From NCBI GenBank assembly GCA_020072645.1, contig JAIQGK010000001.1:1-64000 (forward strand): a stretch of DNA of 64,000 bases, read 5' to 3'. Source of the DNA: Terriglobia bacterium (lineage in GTDB: Bacteria; Acidobacteriota; Terriglobia; Terriglobales; Acidobacteriaceae). The position numbers were made by a program, and so were the translations under genes. The notes beneath the pieces were generated by a model. That model saw only the letters and a list, made by a program, of their open reading frames with translations, was not told the DNA's origin and did not search any database. Below are positions 1-6,820 of the stretch, one piece after another (positions within the stretch are counted from its first letter, which is position 1; each line of letters begins with the position of its first letter).

Positions 1-51
1 CAAAATGAACCGCAGCTTCTCTTCCATAACACTGCTCTTTCTCCATGGCAT
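1..51 (-). CDS. IS481-family transposase, N-terminal fragment
   Basis: Only 17 codons are inside the window; the gene continues off the left edge. Reading from 51 the protein begins MPWRKSSVMEEKLRFIL, the usual opening of IS481 transposases, which continue into a helix-turn-helix and an rve-type DDE integrase core (neither visible here). An AAGGAG sequence lies at 55-60, only three bases before this ATG. A second ATG at 46 has better spacing but a different frame, and its product does not resemble the family. The family call rests on this short N-terminus and the neighbouring terminal repeats. Whether the element is intact cannot be judged. Confidence 0.7.
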   Translation of the reverse strand, partial: MPWRKSSVMEEKLRFIL

Positions 52-145
52 GCGCTCCTTTTTACTCGCGCCTGCTTCTTGGTTGCAGTGTCAGATATGT
101 GCCCGGTCTGTTCTGTCAGGGATGTGCCCGGTCTGTACCAGATGT
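1..145 (-). mobile_element. End of an IS481-family insertion sequence, cut by the window edge
   Basis: The left edge holds the first codons of a minus-strand transposase (start at 51) and, upstream of it, two tandem 25-bp units at 89-113 and 114-138 that match at 22 of 25 positions (core TGTGCCCGGTCTGT). Paired repeats of this kind next to the first codons of an MPW-starting transposase are typical of IS481 ends. The outer boundary near 145 is approximate because no target duplication can be seen with only one end in view. Confidence 0.75.
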
Positions 146-867
146 TCCCCTACCCCCTCCCTCGGTACCTAACTAGGATTCCAAAGGGCTTAGCGGATCA
201 TCCCCGGCGATACCCATGTGGCACCGCCGCTCTCCGCGGTGGGGTTTCGGCTTCCAATCACCTGATGTCCCGGAACATCCGGTTTGGCTAGGAGCTAGCG
301 CGGTGTCTCTGAATAACTCGACAATGCATGCAATAAACAAATCATTGTGGACCGCAGCCGCCCTCGGCTGCGCGGAATAATCTTTTGGGCAGGGCAAGTA
401 TCGGGCCCACTCTTTGTAAAGGTATTTTGTGAGACACCACACTAGCAGCTAAATTGTCAAAGACCGTCCACAAACTGCTTTTCCTCGCTGGGAGGAAAAT
501 AATCAAATTTACCATTTGTTCGCCCCTATTGTCAAGATAAAAACCGCTTGTGTGCTAGAGCGGTTCCTCGCTTGCTGTATCCTTGGCGAACATCTCTGGG
601 ACTTTCTTCCCGCTTTTTCAACGACGCGCCATCCCGAGAGGTCGAACTGCATTGCTTCATCCACTTCCACGCGGTTTCCGTGAGACCCGAGGGACCTGCT
701 CCGCTGCAGCACGAGTTGACACACCAGCATGTCCGTAAGCCAATCAGCCACAAGGACTTGGCTCACTTTCGAAAGATTGGAAAACACACATTTTTACTCT
801 CCCGTAGGCCGGTCAGCGGCTATGCTTTGCCCTGAAAGTCGAATCCACTCAACCACAGGAGAAAAAC
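146..867. other. Gene-free stretch upstream of the small-peptide operon
   Basis: No open frame here looks like a protein. A GCAGCCG/CGGCTGC hairpin with a four-base loop lies at about 355-372. A weak promoter-like pair, TTGTCA at 529-534 and TGCTAG at 553-558 with an 18-base spacer, is the only sigma70-like candidate noticed and is far from the first gene. The remainder shows nothing recognisable and may be decayed sequence next to the insertion element. Confidence 0.4.
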
Positions 868-993
868 ATGAAGAAGACGATTGTCAGAATTATTTTGGTT
901 ACGTTTTTGCTGCTCGCATCAGGCGCGACTCCGATCCTGGCCGATACCGTACCAGCCCCTATGTGTTATCCAAAACCTTGCGCAATACAGTAG
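868..993 (+). CDS. 41-aa secreted peptide precursor with CYPKPC motif
   Basis: A short gene with a good ribosome-binding site (AGGAG ending eight bases before the ATG). The product has Lys-Lys at positions 2-3, a hydrophobic core at about residues 8-20, and an ILA-D signal-peptidase-like site, leaving a predicted 16-residue mature peptide DTVPAPMCYPKPCAIQ. Its two cysteines, four residues apart, could form a small disulphide ring rich in proline. The stop is 46 bases before the next gene, a multi-pass membrane protein, and a 10-bp hairpin lies between them. Function is unknown. A signalling peptide, a small toxin-like peptide or an envelope-targeted peptide are all possible. The combination of signal peptide, Shine-Dalgarno and operon position makes a real gene likely. 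Confidence 0.65.
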   Translation: MKKTIVRIILVTFLLLASGATPILADTVPAPMCYPKPCAIQ

Positions 994-1004
994 CTTTGCC
1001 CTCT

Positions 1005-1036
1005 TGTGAGTGGCTGGTTTAAGCTGGCCACTCACA
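1005..1036 (+). promoter_or_regulatory. Intercistronic hairpin between peptide and membrane-protein genes
   Basis: TGTGAGTGGC (1005-1014) pairs perfectly with GCCACTCACA (1027-1036), giving a 10-bp stem with a 12-base loop. It ends three bases before the ATG at 1040 and lacks a U-tract, so it is not a normal terminator. It could stabilise the upstream peptide message or hide the initiation region of the downstream gene, giving more peptide than membrane protein. Confidence 0.55.
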
Positions 1037-1039
1037 GAT

Positions 1040-1792
1040 ATGCGTGAAAGTGACATACTGCTGAGCCTCGTCGGCCCACTTGTGGGCGCATTGTTGGTAG
1101 CTATTTTGGTCCGGCGTAAGATCAACCGCGCATTTCCATTCTTCTTCCTGTATGTCAGCTCTTCGATAGGTTTTCCGATTCTGCGATTATGCGTCAGCAG
1201 CGATTACAAATTATTTTTTCAGGTTTATTGGAGTACGGAGGCCATTTACGTTTTCTTAGCGCTCCTTGCCCTGCACGAGGTTTTCCGCAAAGTCTTTGCG
1301 GCATTTTATGAAAAGCGCTGGTTCTGGCTGTTCTTCCCGGCAGTTGTAATCGCTATTTCCGCGCTGGCTGTAATCTATCGCTTCGGCAGTCCACCAGCGC
1401 AGGCGAATCAAGAGATAAGCCTCATCATCTCTTTGGGCATGGCTGTTAATCTTGTTCAGGCTTTTCTCTTCGTCCTGTTCTTCGTGCTGGTCTGGTTCAA
1501 TGGCATTGGCTGGCGTGAATATCCCTTCGGTATCGTCATGGGCTTTGCTGCAATTGCTACCGTGATGTTTGCTGCCACCTGGGCGCGTTCGGAATTTGGA
1601 ACAAAATTGAATCCTGTATCAAGCTACGCTCCCGCTGTGGCATACATATTGGCCGTGATCTTGTGGCTGAAGACCTTTCTCCGGCCGCCTGAGCCGGAGC
1701 CGCAGTGGCGATTGAAGATCACGCCGGATCAACTGCTGGAAGAAATGCGGCAGTACAGCAAGATCCTGGGAAAGCTTAGAGGAAAGAGCTAG
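1040..1792 (+). CDS. Multi-pass membrane protein of the small-peptide operon
   Basis: 250 residues with about seven hydrophobic segments (around residues 6-25, 30-50, 63-82, 94-115, 133-158, 165-185 and 197-217), then a charged cytoplasmic-looking tail ending in KILGKLRGKS. No catalytic motif or named domain is recognised. The ATG at 1040 is preferred over a GTG at 1010 because the latter lies inside a strong hairpin stem. The gene follows a secreted-peptide gene and its stop is directly abutted by the next ATG, so the three are probably co-transcribed. The arrangement suggests a peptide exporter, receptor or target, but that is inference from position only. Confidence 0.75.
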   Translation: MRESDILLSLVGPLVGALLVAILVRRKINRAFPFFFLYVSSSIGFPILRLCVSSDYKLFFQVYWSTEAIYVFLALLALHEVFRKVFAAFYEKRWFWLFFPAVVIAISALAVIYRFGSPPAQANQEISLIISLGMAVNLVQAFLFVLFFVLVWFNGIGWREYPFGIVMGFAAIATVMFAATWARSEFGTKLNPVSSYAPAVAYILAVILWLKTFLRPPEPEPQWRLKITPDQLLEEMRQYSKILGKLRGKS

Positions 1793-2383
1793 ATGACAGG
1801 TGGATACATAGCGGCATTTCTGCTCCTATTTTTTCTTGTCCGTCTGGCATGGCGTTACATCTACCGTTTCCGCAACCGCACTGAAGATGACGTAGTGCCC
1901 TTTATGCTGCGCGTCGATCTCGCCGAGTTGACCTACCTGGTGGACAATTTCACGGAAGAGCGGCTGCGCTATGACCTTACTCCCGGGGAATTTCGCAAAG
2001 AACAACTGGTCCGGCTGCGCCTGTTACAGGAATACACGCGCCGGATGCGCCACAACGCTGACATCCTCCAGGAGTGGGGCGAGTACGGCTTCAACCGCCG
2101 CCGCTACGCTGATGAAGACGGCATACGTTCACAAAGCCTGGAGCTGATCAAGAGTTGCCGCGAGTTCCGCTACGCGGCGCGCGCCGTCCAGTTGCAACTG
2201 CATCTGTGGTTTATCGAAATGAAGTTCTTCCCGGCGCGTCCCGCGCCCATGCTCTCCCATCTGCGCCATGCGGATGACTCTTATGACCTGCTGTTTGCCT
2301 ACCAGGAAATCAGGATCGCGGCGGAGTACCTGAGCCGGGCTTACGGCGAGGATTGCTATCACGACCTTGCCGAGGTCCTGTAG
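1793..2383 (+). CDS. Membrane-anchored protein of unknown function, third gene of the peptide operon
   Basis: 196 residues. One N-terminal membrane segment (about residues 4-20) is followed by an Arg-rich stretch, so the rest should be cytoplasmic. The body is highly charged and predicted mostly helical, with several Tyr and Arg residues and no recognised domain. The ATG directly follows the TAG of the preceding membrane protein (TAGATG), indicating translational coupling and a partner role in the same membrane. No close functional analogy can be offered. Codon use and GC look like the neighbouring genes. Confidence 0.75.
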   Translation: MTGGYIAAFLLLFFLVRLAWRYIYRFRNRTEDDVVPFMLRVDLAELTYLVDNFTEERLRYDLTPGEFRKEQLVRLRLLQEYTRRMRHNADILQEWGEYGFNRRRYADEDGIRSQSLELIKSCREFRYAARAVQLQLHLWFIEMKFFPARPAPMLSHLRHADDSYDLLFAYQEIRIAAEYLSRAYGEDCYHDLAEVL

Positions 2384-2824
2384 ATCTCGTCCTATAGGTT
2401 CTCGTGTTGCAGGTTGAACCACGAAGCCTCCTCCCCGCCCAGACGCCATCCCGAGCGGAGCACGCAAAGGAGCAATTCCTCAACCCCGCTTCAATCATAG
2501 GCTTTCGCAATCCAAGCGCCGCAGGCGAGAAATTATTGAGCCCAGGCCGTAAGGCCTGGGTAAGCGTGCAAAATGACAGAGCCCCGGAGCCGGGGTCCCC
2601 AGAGCGTGCCGGTTTTGCGCGCGCTGGGGTGGAGGAGGGGCGACACAAAGATTTATCCAAAGGCATATTTCGGATCAAATTCCAACCCGCTTGACGAATG
2701 AATGAGACATGATGCTCCTTTTCACCGCGGATGTGTCGCCCCTCCGGGGCTTTGATTGGGTCCACAAGCCCACCCACCGCTGACGCGGTGGGCTCAATAA
2801 TTCCGCCCCCTCCGGGGGCAAATC
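2384..2824. repeat. Cluster of GC-rich palindromes (REP-like)
   Basis: A gene-free stretch packed with short perfect hairpins: CCCAGGCC/GGCCTGGG (2541-2560), CCCCGG/CCGGGG (2582-2595), a CCCCAG...CTGGGG element (about 2597-2630), CCCACCGC/GCGGTGGG (2773-2792) and GCCCCC/GGGGGC (about 2804-2820). They stand between a plus-strand operon and a converging minus-strand gene, so some may act as bidirectional transcript ends, although none has a clean U-tract. The open frames here translate these repeats and are not counted as genes. Confidence 0.6.
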
Positions 2825-3466
2825 CTACTCCGGTTCCGGCACGACGCGCAGAATAAAGTGCCGGCGTTCTTCCGCGGTAAGCATCTCTTCCACTTCGCGC
2901 ACTACTTCAGGCGCGCATTCGAGCGGTGTATCCACGGGGCCGGAAGAGGGAAAAATATGCCGCACCTGGCGCAGCTTGCGAACAATCGCGGCGGCATCTT
3001 TGGTGGAGATGCGTTGCTGCCACAGGCATTCCATAGACTCTTCATAGCTCAGTTCGTAGGCATAAAATTGCCGTTGTTTGGCAAAGCAGCGGATCGCGCG
3101 ATGGGTCCCGTCCAGCAGGATGGGAGCGCCAAAACGCCGGGTGAAAATTCCCGGGCGAAAGAGATCGACATGCAGCATATGATTGAGATCGTATTCATTC
3201 ATCCCGGCAAAAGCGCGGAGCATCTCTCGTGATACCGGCTGCGCTGCCCTTCCATCGGCCACTATTTTCTTGGCCGTATCGATTTGAAAGATATAGGTAT
3301 CAACCTCGTCGGAAAATTGAAAGATTTCCACCGTGGCCTGCTGGTGGCGGGATTCACAAATGGCGCAGCTCTCTCCGCGTAACTGCTGTTCGCCTGTTCG
3401 CCGCGTCAAATTCGTTCTCTCCTGCATTCCAGGGGCTTGCTCACATGGTACACACCGCCATGTCAC
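2825..3466 (-). CDS. Hypothetical protein with N-terminal CxxC pairs
   Basis: 213 residues from a GTG start. Cysteines at positions 5, 8, 34 and 37 (CVPC and CAIC) form a possible zinc- or metal-binding knuckle. The middle contains LLDGTHRAIRCFAKQ, which recalls the glycine-aspartate turn of ParB/Srx-fold nucleotidases, but the similarity is weak. The C-terminus is charged. The frame stays open upstream of the GTG without an ATG and has two further cysteines (CRC...C) there, so the true start is uncertain. An ATG at 3427 would lose the first CxxC. The gene is divergent from tRNA-Val and its product is not assigned. Confidence 0.6.
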   Translation of the reverse strand: MTWRCVPCEQAPGMQERTNLTRRTGEQQLRGESCAICESRHQQATVEIFQFSDEVDTYIFQIDTAKKIVADGRAAQPVSREMLRAFAGMNEYDLNHMLHVDLFRPGIFTRRFGAPILLDGTHRAIRCFAKQRQFYAYELSYEESMECLWQQRISTKDAAAIVRKLRQVRHIFPSSGPVDTPLECAPEVVREVEEMLTAEERRHFILRVVPEPE

Positions 3467-3554
3467 CTTGCAAGACGCCGCCGGTGCAAGACAGCGGCAA
3501 AAGCCTTCTGTTAGAATGGCTTCACCCCCGACGGCAGCAACATCCCAGCGGATC

Positions 3555-3629
3555 GGGCGCTTAACTCAGCGGTAGAGTGCCATCTTCACACGGTGGAAGT
3601 CATAGGTTCGAATCCTATAGCGCCCACCA
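3555..3629 (+). tRNA. tRNA-Val (anticodon CAC)
   Basis: The acceptor stem GGGCGCT (3555-3561) pairs with AGCGCCC (3619-3625), followed by discriminator A and an encoded CCA (3627-3629). The D arm is ACTC/GAGT. The anticodon stem CCATC/GGTGG holds the seven-base loop TTCACAC, giving anticodon CAC for the valine codon GUG. The T arm carries GGTTCGAATCC. All parts are intact and of normal size. Confidence 0.95.
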
Positions 3630-3918
3630 CTCCAGAATGCCAGAGGTAATGAAGTGCTGTTGTGGAATTCCCGGGGTGGAAATTTACAAGTTTTTGCTTG
3701 CTTCAGGGCACGTTCGTGGTAACATCACGGAGTCTTCAGTAGCCGCCCGTTCCGGTGCGACGATTCGCGCAAAGTGATTTTAAGAATAGCGCAGATATAA
3801 CGAAGATTTTCCGAAACTTAGCCGACTGATTTCCAGCCAGACCCTGAGGATTTCACTCACGGCGGGTCACCACATTTTTGGAAGTCCGGCAGATAGATCA
3901 AAGCTCACAGGTATACGA

Positions 3919-4653
3919 ATGAATGAAGGATTGAACCAACCGCAGAATCCGCAGAACCCGCGCAATCGCAAGTCGCGGCGGCGGAGACGGAACTTTGGCT
4001 CGCAAAATCAGGGCCAGAACAACCAGAATAGCCAAAATGGGTCCGGCCACCAGGGACGTCAGGGCGGCGGGCAGAACCGCCAGAACCGCAACAATCGTGG
4101 CGGTGGACAGCGTCGCGGCGGGTCGGGCTTTGTGGGGCCAATGGACCACAGCTATCGCAATCAGGGAAACGGCAACAGCATGCAGGGAGCGCGGTTCCAC
4201 AATGGGGCGCAGGCTTCTCCCAACATGGAGCCGCTCACTCAGCGCGTGGACGCTCCAACAAAGATTTTTGCCTTTGTCGACGATCTTTTCTTTGTGGCCA
4301 AGATCCAGGAAGTTTCGCGCAAGCTCAACGTGAAGGTCGAGTTCGTCAAGACCGACAAAGAGATCGCGGAAAAGACTGAGGGTTCGGAAGAGAAACCGTC
4401 GCTGATTATTGTTGACCTCAACAGCAATGGCATCAAGCCGCTTCCGGTCATCACCAAGATGCGCTCCAAGTACAAAAAAGCCACGTCGATTGTGGGCTTT
4501 GTTTCCCACGTTCAGGGCGATCTCAAGGTCAAGGCCGCGGAAGCCGGCTGCGATGTGGTCATGCCGCGCTCGGCGTTTTCGCAAAACCTGGTAAGCATTC
4601 TCCGCCGCCACGGCGCGGACGACGATACAGACGATAATTTCAACCGCGCGTAG
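3919..4653 (+). CDS. Asn/Gln/Arg-rich protein with degenerate receiver-like domain
   Basis: 244 residues in two parts. Residues 1-105 are low complexity, dominated by N, Q, G and R with RGG-like and NRxxR repeats, suggesting a disordered nucleic-acid-binding tail. Residues 112-235 resemble a response-regulator receiver: an acidic pair in FAFVDDLFF, LIIVDLNSN at the phospho-acceptor position and VVMPRSAF where Lys-Pro is usual. The conserved lysine is not in place, so classical phosphorylation switching is doubtful. There is no partner kinase nearby. A long antisense frame across the gene is an artefact of its composition. Function unknown. Confidence 0.75.
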   Translation: MNEGLNQPQNPQNPRNRKSRRRRRNFGSQNQGQNNQNSQNGSGHQGRQGGGQNRQNRNNRGGGQRRGGSGFVGPMDHSYRNQGNGNSMQGARFHNGAQASPNMEPLTQRVDAPTKIFAFVDDLFFVAKIQEVSRKLNVKVEFVKTDKEIAEKTEGSEEKPSLIIVDLNSNGIKPLPVITKMRSKYKKATSIVGFVSHVQGDLKVKAAEAGCDVVMPRSAFSQNLVSILRRHGADDDTDDNFNRA

Positions 4654-4709
4654 CAGTTCCATAGTCGCTGTATCCGACCGCGGGGTGGAGCAGGCATTTA
4701 TGCCCTGGC

Positions 4710-5063
4710 TCAGTCGATCGGACCCCGGGCCAGCACCCGGCCAATAGCTTCCACCATCTGCCGCCAGCGGCTGGTTTCAGCCAGCAATTGCTTGCGTCCT
4801 TTTGCCGTCAGTTTGTAATACTTGGCTTTGCGATTGTTTTCGCTCGCGCCCCAGTATGAGTTGACCCAGCCGCGGTCTGCCAGACGATGCAATCCAGGGT
4901 AGAGCGACCCTTGTTCCACTTGCAACACGTCTTCCGACGTTTGCTCGATTATGCGCGCGATGCTATGCCCGTGCGCCGGCCCCATGATCAGCGTTTGCAG
5001 GATGAGCATATCGAGCGTCCCTTGCAACATTTCCTGGCTCGACGCTGTCTTGTTTTTGGCCAT
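4710..5063 (-). CDS. PadR-family transcriptional regulator
   Basis: 117 residues covering the PadR winged-helix domain: the opening MLQGTLDMLILQTL, the ligand- or effector-facing GPAHGHSIARII, the wing region VEQGSLYPGLHRLADRGWV and the basic KAKYYKLTAKGRKQL. PadR proteins repress genes for detoxification or transport and bind DNA as dimers. The ATG at 5063 is chosen because AAGGAA stands just upstream; a GTG at 5096 would add 11 residues without support. No ABC transporter of the usual PadR-linked type is adjacent, so the target is unknown. Confidence 0.9.
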   Translation of the reverse strand: MAKNKTASSQEMLQGTLDMLILQTLIMGPAHGHSIARIIEQTSEDVLQVEQGSLYPGLHRLADRGWVNSYWGASENNRKAKYYKLTAKGRKQLLAETSRWRQMVEAIGRVLARGPID

Positions 5064-5348
5064 GCTTTTCCTTTTTGCCGTCTTATTCGACTCCACTCGA
5101 ACGTCTTGGTGAGCAGGAATTATAGACCACTCGAATGTCTATGGGAATAGCGGGCTGTGAACACAACGGCGCTCAAACATCGGTAGTGTCCCAAAATGGA
5201 TCACAGGGCGCTTCGTGTCGAAAGTGGTGCTGGTTCGCGCCCTTCCCAGCACCTCCTGTCCCATTCTTGCGCGCCACGGCGATTAATTTCTATTTCCTAG
5301 CAACTGAGTAGCTGTCGAGAACGTCCAATCTCCCATAAAGGCACAACC

Positions 5349-6200
5349 ATGGCTCTCAATCGCGCGTATGAAGAACATGAAGTCACGCCCGAAATACGCC
5401 GGATGTATGCAAGCATCCGCTCGGGATTCGACCTTCCATTTGTTCCAACCGTCTTCAAGCTTTCCGCGGGAATCCCGCAATATCTGAAGGTGGTCTGGAA
5501 AGACCTGGAAAGCGTGGTGTGCTCCCGCGAATTTGAGACCGCTGCTCGCGCCTACCAGGAAATTGCGCACTCGGCGGCCATCAGCGGCGGCTGGACGTTT
5601 TCTGACCAGCCTGGGGTTCTTTCCGCCGACAAATTCTCCAATGCCGATATTCGCCTCATTGGCGGCATGATTGGCCTCTTTGCCCGCGCAACGGCGCAGA
5701 TGTCGCTTTTTTCCCGGCTGATGCAGCGCGGCTATTCCGGTGGACAAAAGGGAAGAGTGACTAAATTAAAGCAGGTCTCGGCCCTGGCCCAGATGGTGCG
5801 CGTGCACGTGCCCAATGAGCGCGAAGCCGGCCTTCGGGTCTGGCTGATTTATTCCGACATTAAGAAGACCACCGGCGCTAAGACCGTTCTGAGCGTGTAC
5901 CGCGCGCTTTCGCCGTTTCCGAGCTATCTTGCTTCGGCGTGGCTCGACGGCAAACGCCTGCTGGCCGAACCCTCATTCATTACCGCACGCGAAGAACTGA
6001 ACCGCCGCGCTCGCGCTCTGCTGTCGGGACTGCCGGTGAGAGACCACCGCGCAATTCTGAAAGATCTTAGCGCGCCGCAATGGCGTGAAATTGAAGAGAT
6101 GGTGGATGGCTTTGCCCAGCTCTTACCGCAATTTGCGCTGCTGACGTCAGTGTGGCAGCGGTCATTCCCGAGTGCTTCGCGGATGATTGGGGCAGCGTGA
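5349..6200 (+). CDS. Halocarboxylic acid dehydrogenase DehI family protein
   Basis: 283 residues, matching the DehI-type two-repeat all-helical fold: the first repeat contains IRRMYASIRSGFDLPFVPTVF and the second, after about residue 160, VWLIYSDIKKTTG followed by LSPFPSYLASAW. In characterised DehI enzymes the two repeats form a pseudo-dimer that hydrolyses D- and L-2-haloacids. Acidobacterial members are common but mostly untested, so the substrate is not assured here. The gene stands alone, and a HAD-type dehalogenase-like gene lies 17 kb away. The start ATG follows AAAGGC with reasonable spacing. Confidence 0.8.
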   Translation: MALNRAYEEHEVTPEIRRMYASIRSGFDLPFVPTVFKLSAGIPQYLKVVWKDLESVVCSREFETAARAYQEIAHSAAISGGWTFSDQPGVLSADKFSNADIRLIGGMIGLFARATAQMSLFSRLMQRGYSGGQKGRVTKLKQVSALAQMVRVHVPNEREAGLRVWLIYSDIKKTTGAKTVLSVYRALSPFPSYLASAWLDGKRLLAEPSFITAREELNRRARALLSGLPVRDHRAILKDLSAPQWREIEEMVDGFAQLLPQFALLTSVWQRSFPSASRMIGAA

Positions 6201-6209
6201 TGAAAGCCG

Positions 6210-6236
6210 CTAGCAATTAGCACTTAGCAATTAGCC
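6210..6236. repeat. GCAATTAGC-type repeat, copy 1
   Basis: Imperfect tandem words of the form TTAGCAATTAGC between the DehI-family gene and the HIT gene. Related copies stand on the other side of the HIT gene at 6701-6725 and 6783-6818. Confidence 0.6.
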
Positions 6237-6319
6237 CGGCTAAAGCCGACCGCGGCGAGCACTTCTTCCCATTCAATTAATGCCGGCCCTTGCTTTAGCT
6301 GTGCCAGTAGCCAATTGCT

Positions 6320-6661
6320 TTATCCCGGCGGCCAATGCATCTGCCTTCCGCCCAGCAGATGCAGGTGCAGATGGAAAACAGTCTGCCCCGCGTCCGGTCC
6401 CACGTTGTATACCGTGCGAAACCCATTCTCCAGCTTGCGCTCGCGGGCGATCTTTGCCGCCACAAGCTGGCAATAGCCGACAATCTCTGTATCCGCCTCG
6501 GTCAGGTGATCGACACCGGCAATGTGTTTCTTGGGGACAATAAGGACGTGCGTCGGCGCGCCGGGTTTGATGTCTTCAAAGGCGAAGACCTTCTCGTCTT
6601 CGTAAACTTTCTTCGACGGTATGGAACCGGCGATGATCTTGCAGAAGAGGCAGTCAGTCAT
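6320..6661 (-). CDS. HIT-family nucleotide hydrolase (HINT-like)
   Basis: 113 residues. It begins MTDCLFCKIIAG and carries the family hallmarks VFAFEDIKPGAPTHVLIVPKKHI and, near the C-terminus, the histidine triad HLHLHLLGG. HINT enzymes hydrolyse purine nucleotide phosphoramidates and use the middle histidine as nucleophile; a role in cytosolic nucleotide housekeeping is expected. CxxC at residues 4-7 is a common metal-site variant in this family. The ATG at 6661 fits the family start; frames extending to 6724 would add unrelated residues. The gene is flanked on both sides by GCAATTAGC-type repeats. Confidence 0.92.
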   Translation of the reverse strand: MTDCLFCKIIAGSIPSKKVYEDEKVFAFEDIKPGAPTHVLIVPKKHIAGVDHLTEADTEIVGYCQLVAAKIARERKLENGFRTVYNVGPDAGQTVFHLHLHLLGGRQMHWPPG

Positions 6662-6700
6662 GGGAAAAATGTTATCAGAGCATGCGCAGCAATGGTAAAG

Positions 6701-6725
6701 CAGTTGGCAATTAGCCATTAGCAAG
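6701..6725. repeat. GCAATTAGC-type repeat, copy 2
   Basis: TTGGCAATTAGCCATTAGC just upstream of the HIT gene start; same word family as copies 1 and 3. Confidence 0.6.
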
Positions 6726-6782
6726 AAACGCAGCTGAAGGCGCCCGCGAGCATTTTTGAAAATGCCACGCTCTGCCTTGGTT

Positions 6783-6818
6783 GTGCTAACTGCTATTTGC
6801 CAATTGCTAATTGCTAGG
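6783..6818. repeat. GCAATTAGC-type repeat, copy 3
   Basis: Words GCTAACTGCTATTTGC and CAATTGCTAATTGCTAG downstream of the rlpA-like gene, in inverted orientation relative to copy 1. Together the three copies bracket the HIT gene. Confidence 0.6.
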
Positions 6819-6820
6819 GA

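Noticed and set aside
89-138. CRISPR-like direct repeats
   Set aside because: Only two units, directly adjacent without spacers, and located at an insertion sequence end.
3898-4662. Long minus-strand frame opposite the Asn/Gln/Arg-rich protein
   Set aside because: Antisense shadow produced by repetitive codons of the plus-strand gene, which has the better start and a folded C-terminal domain.
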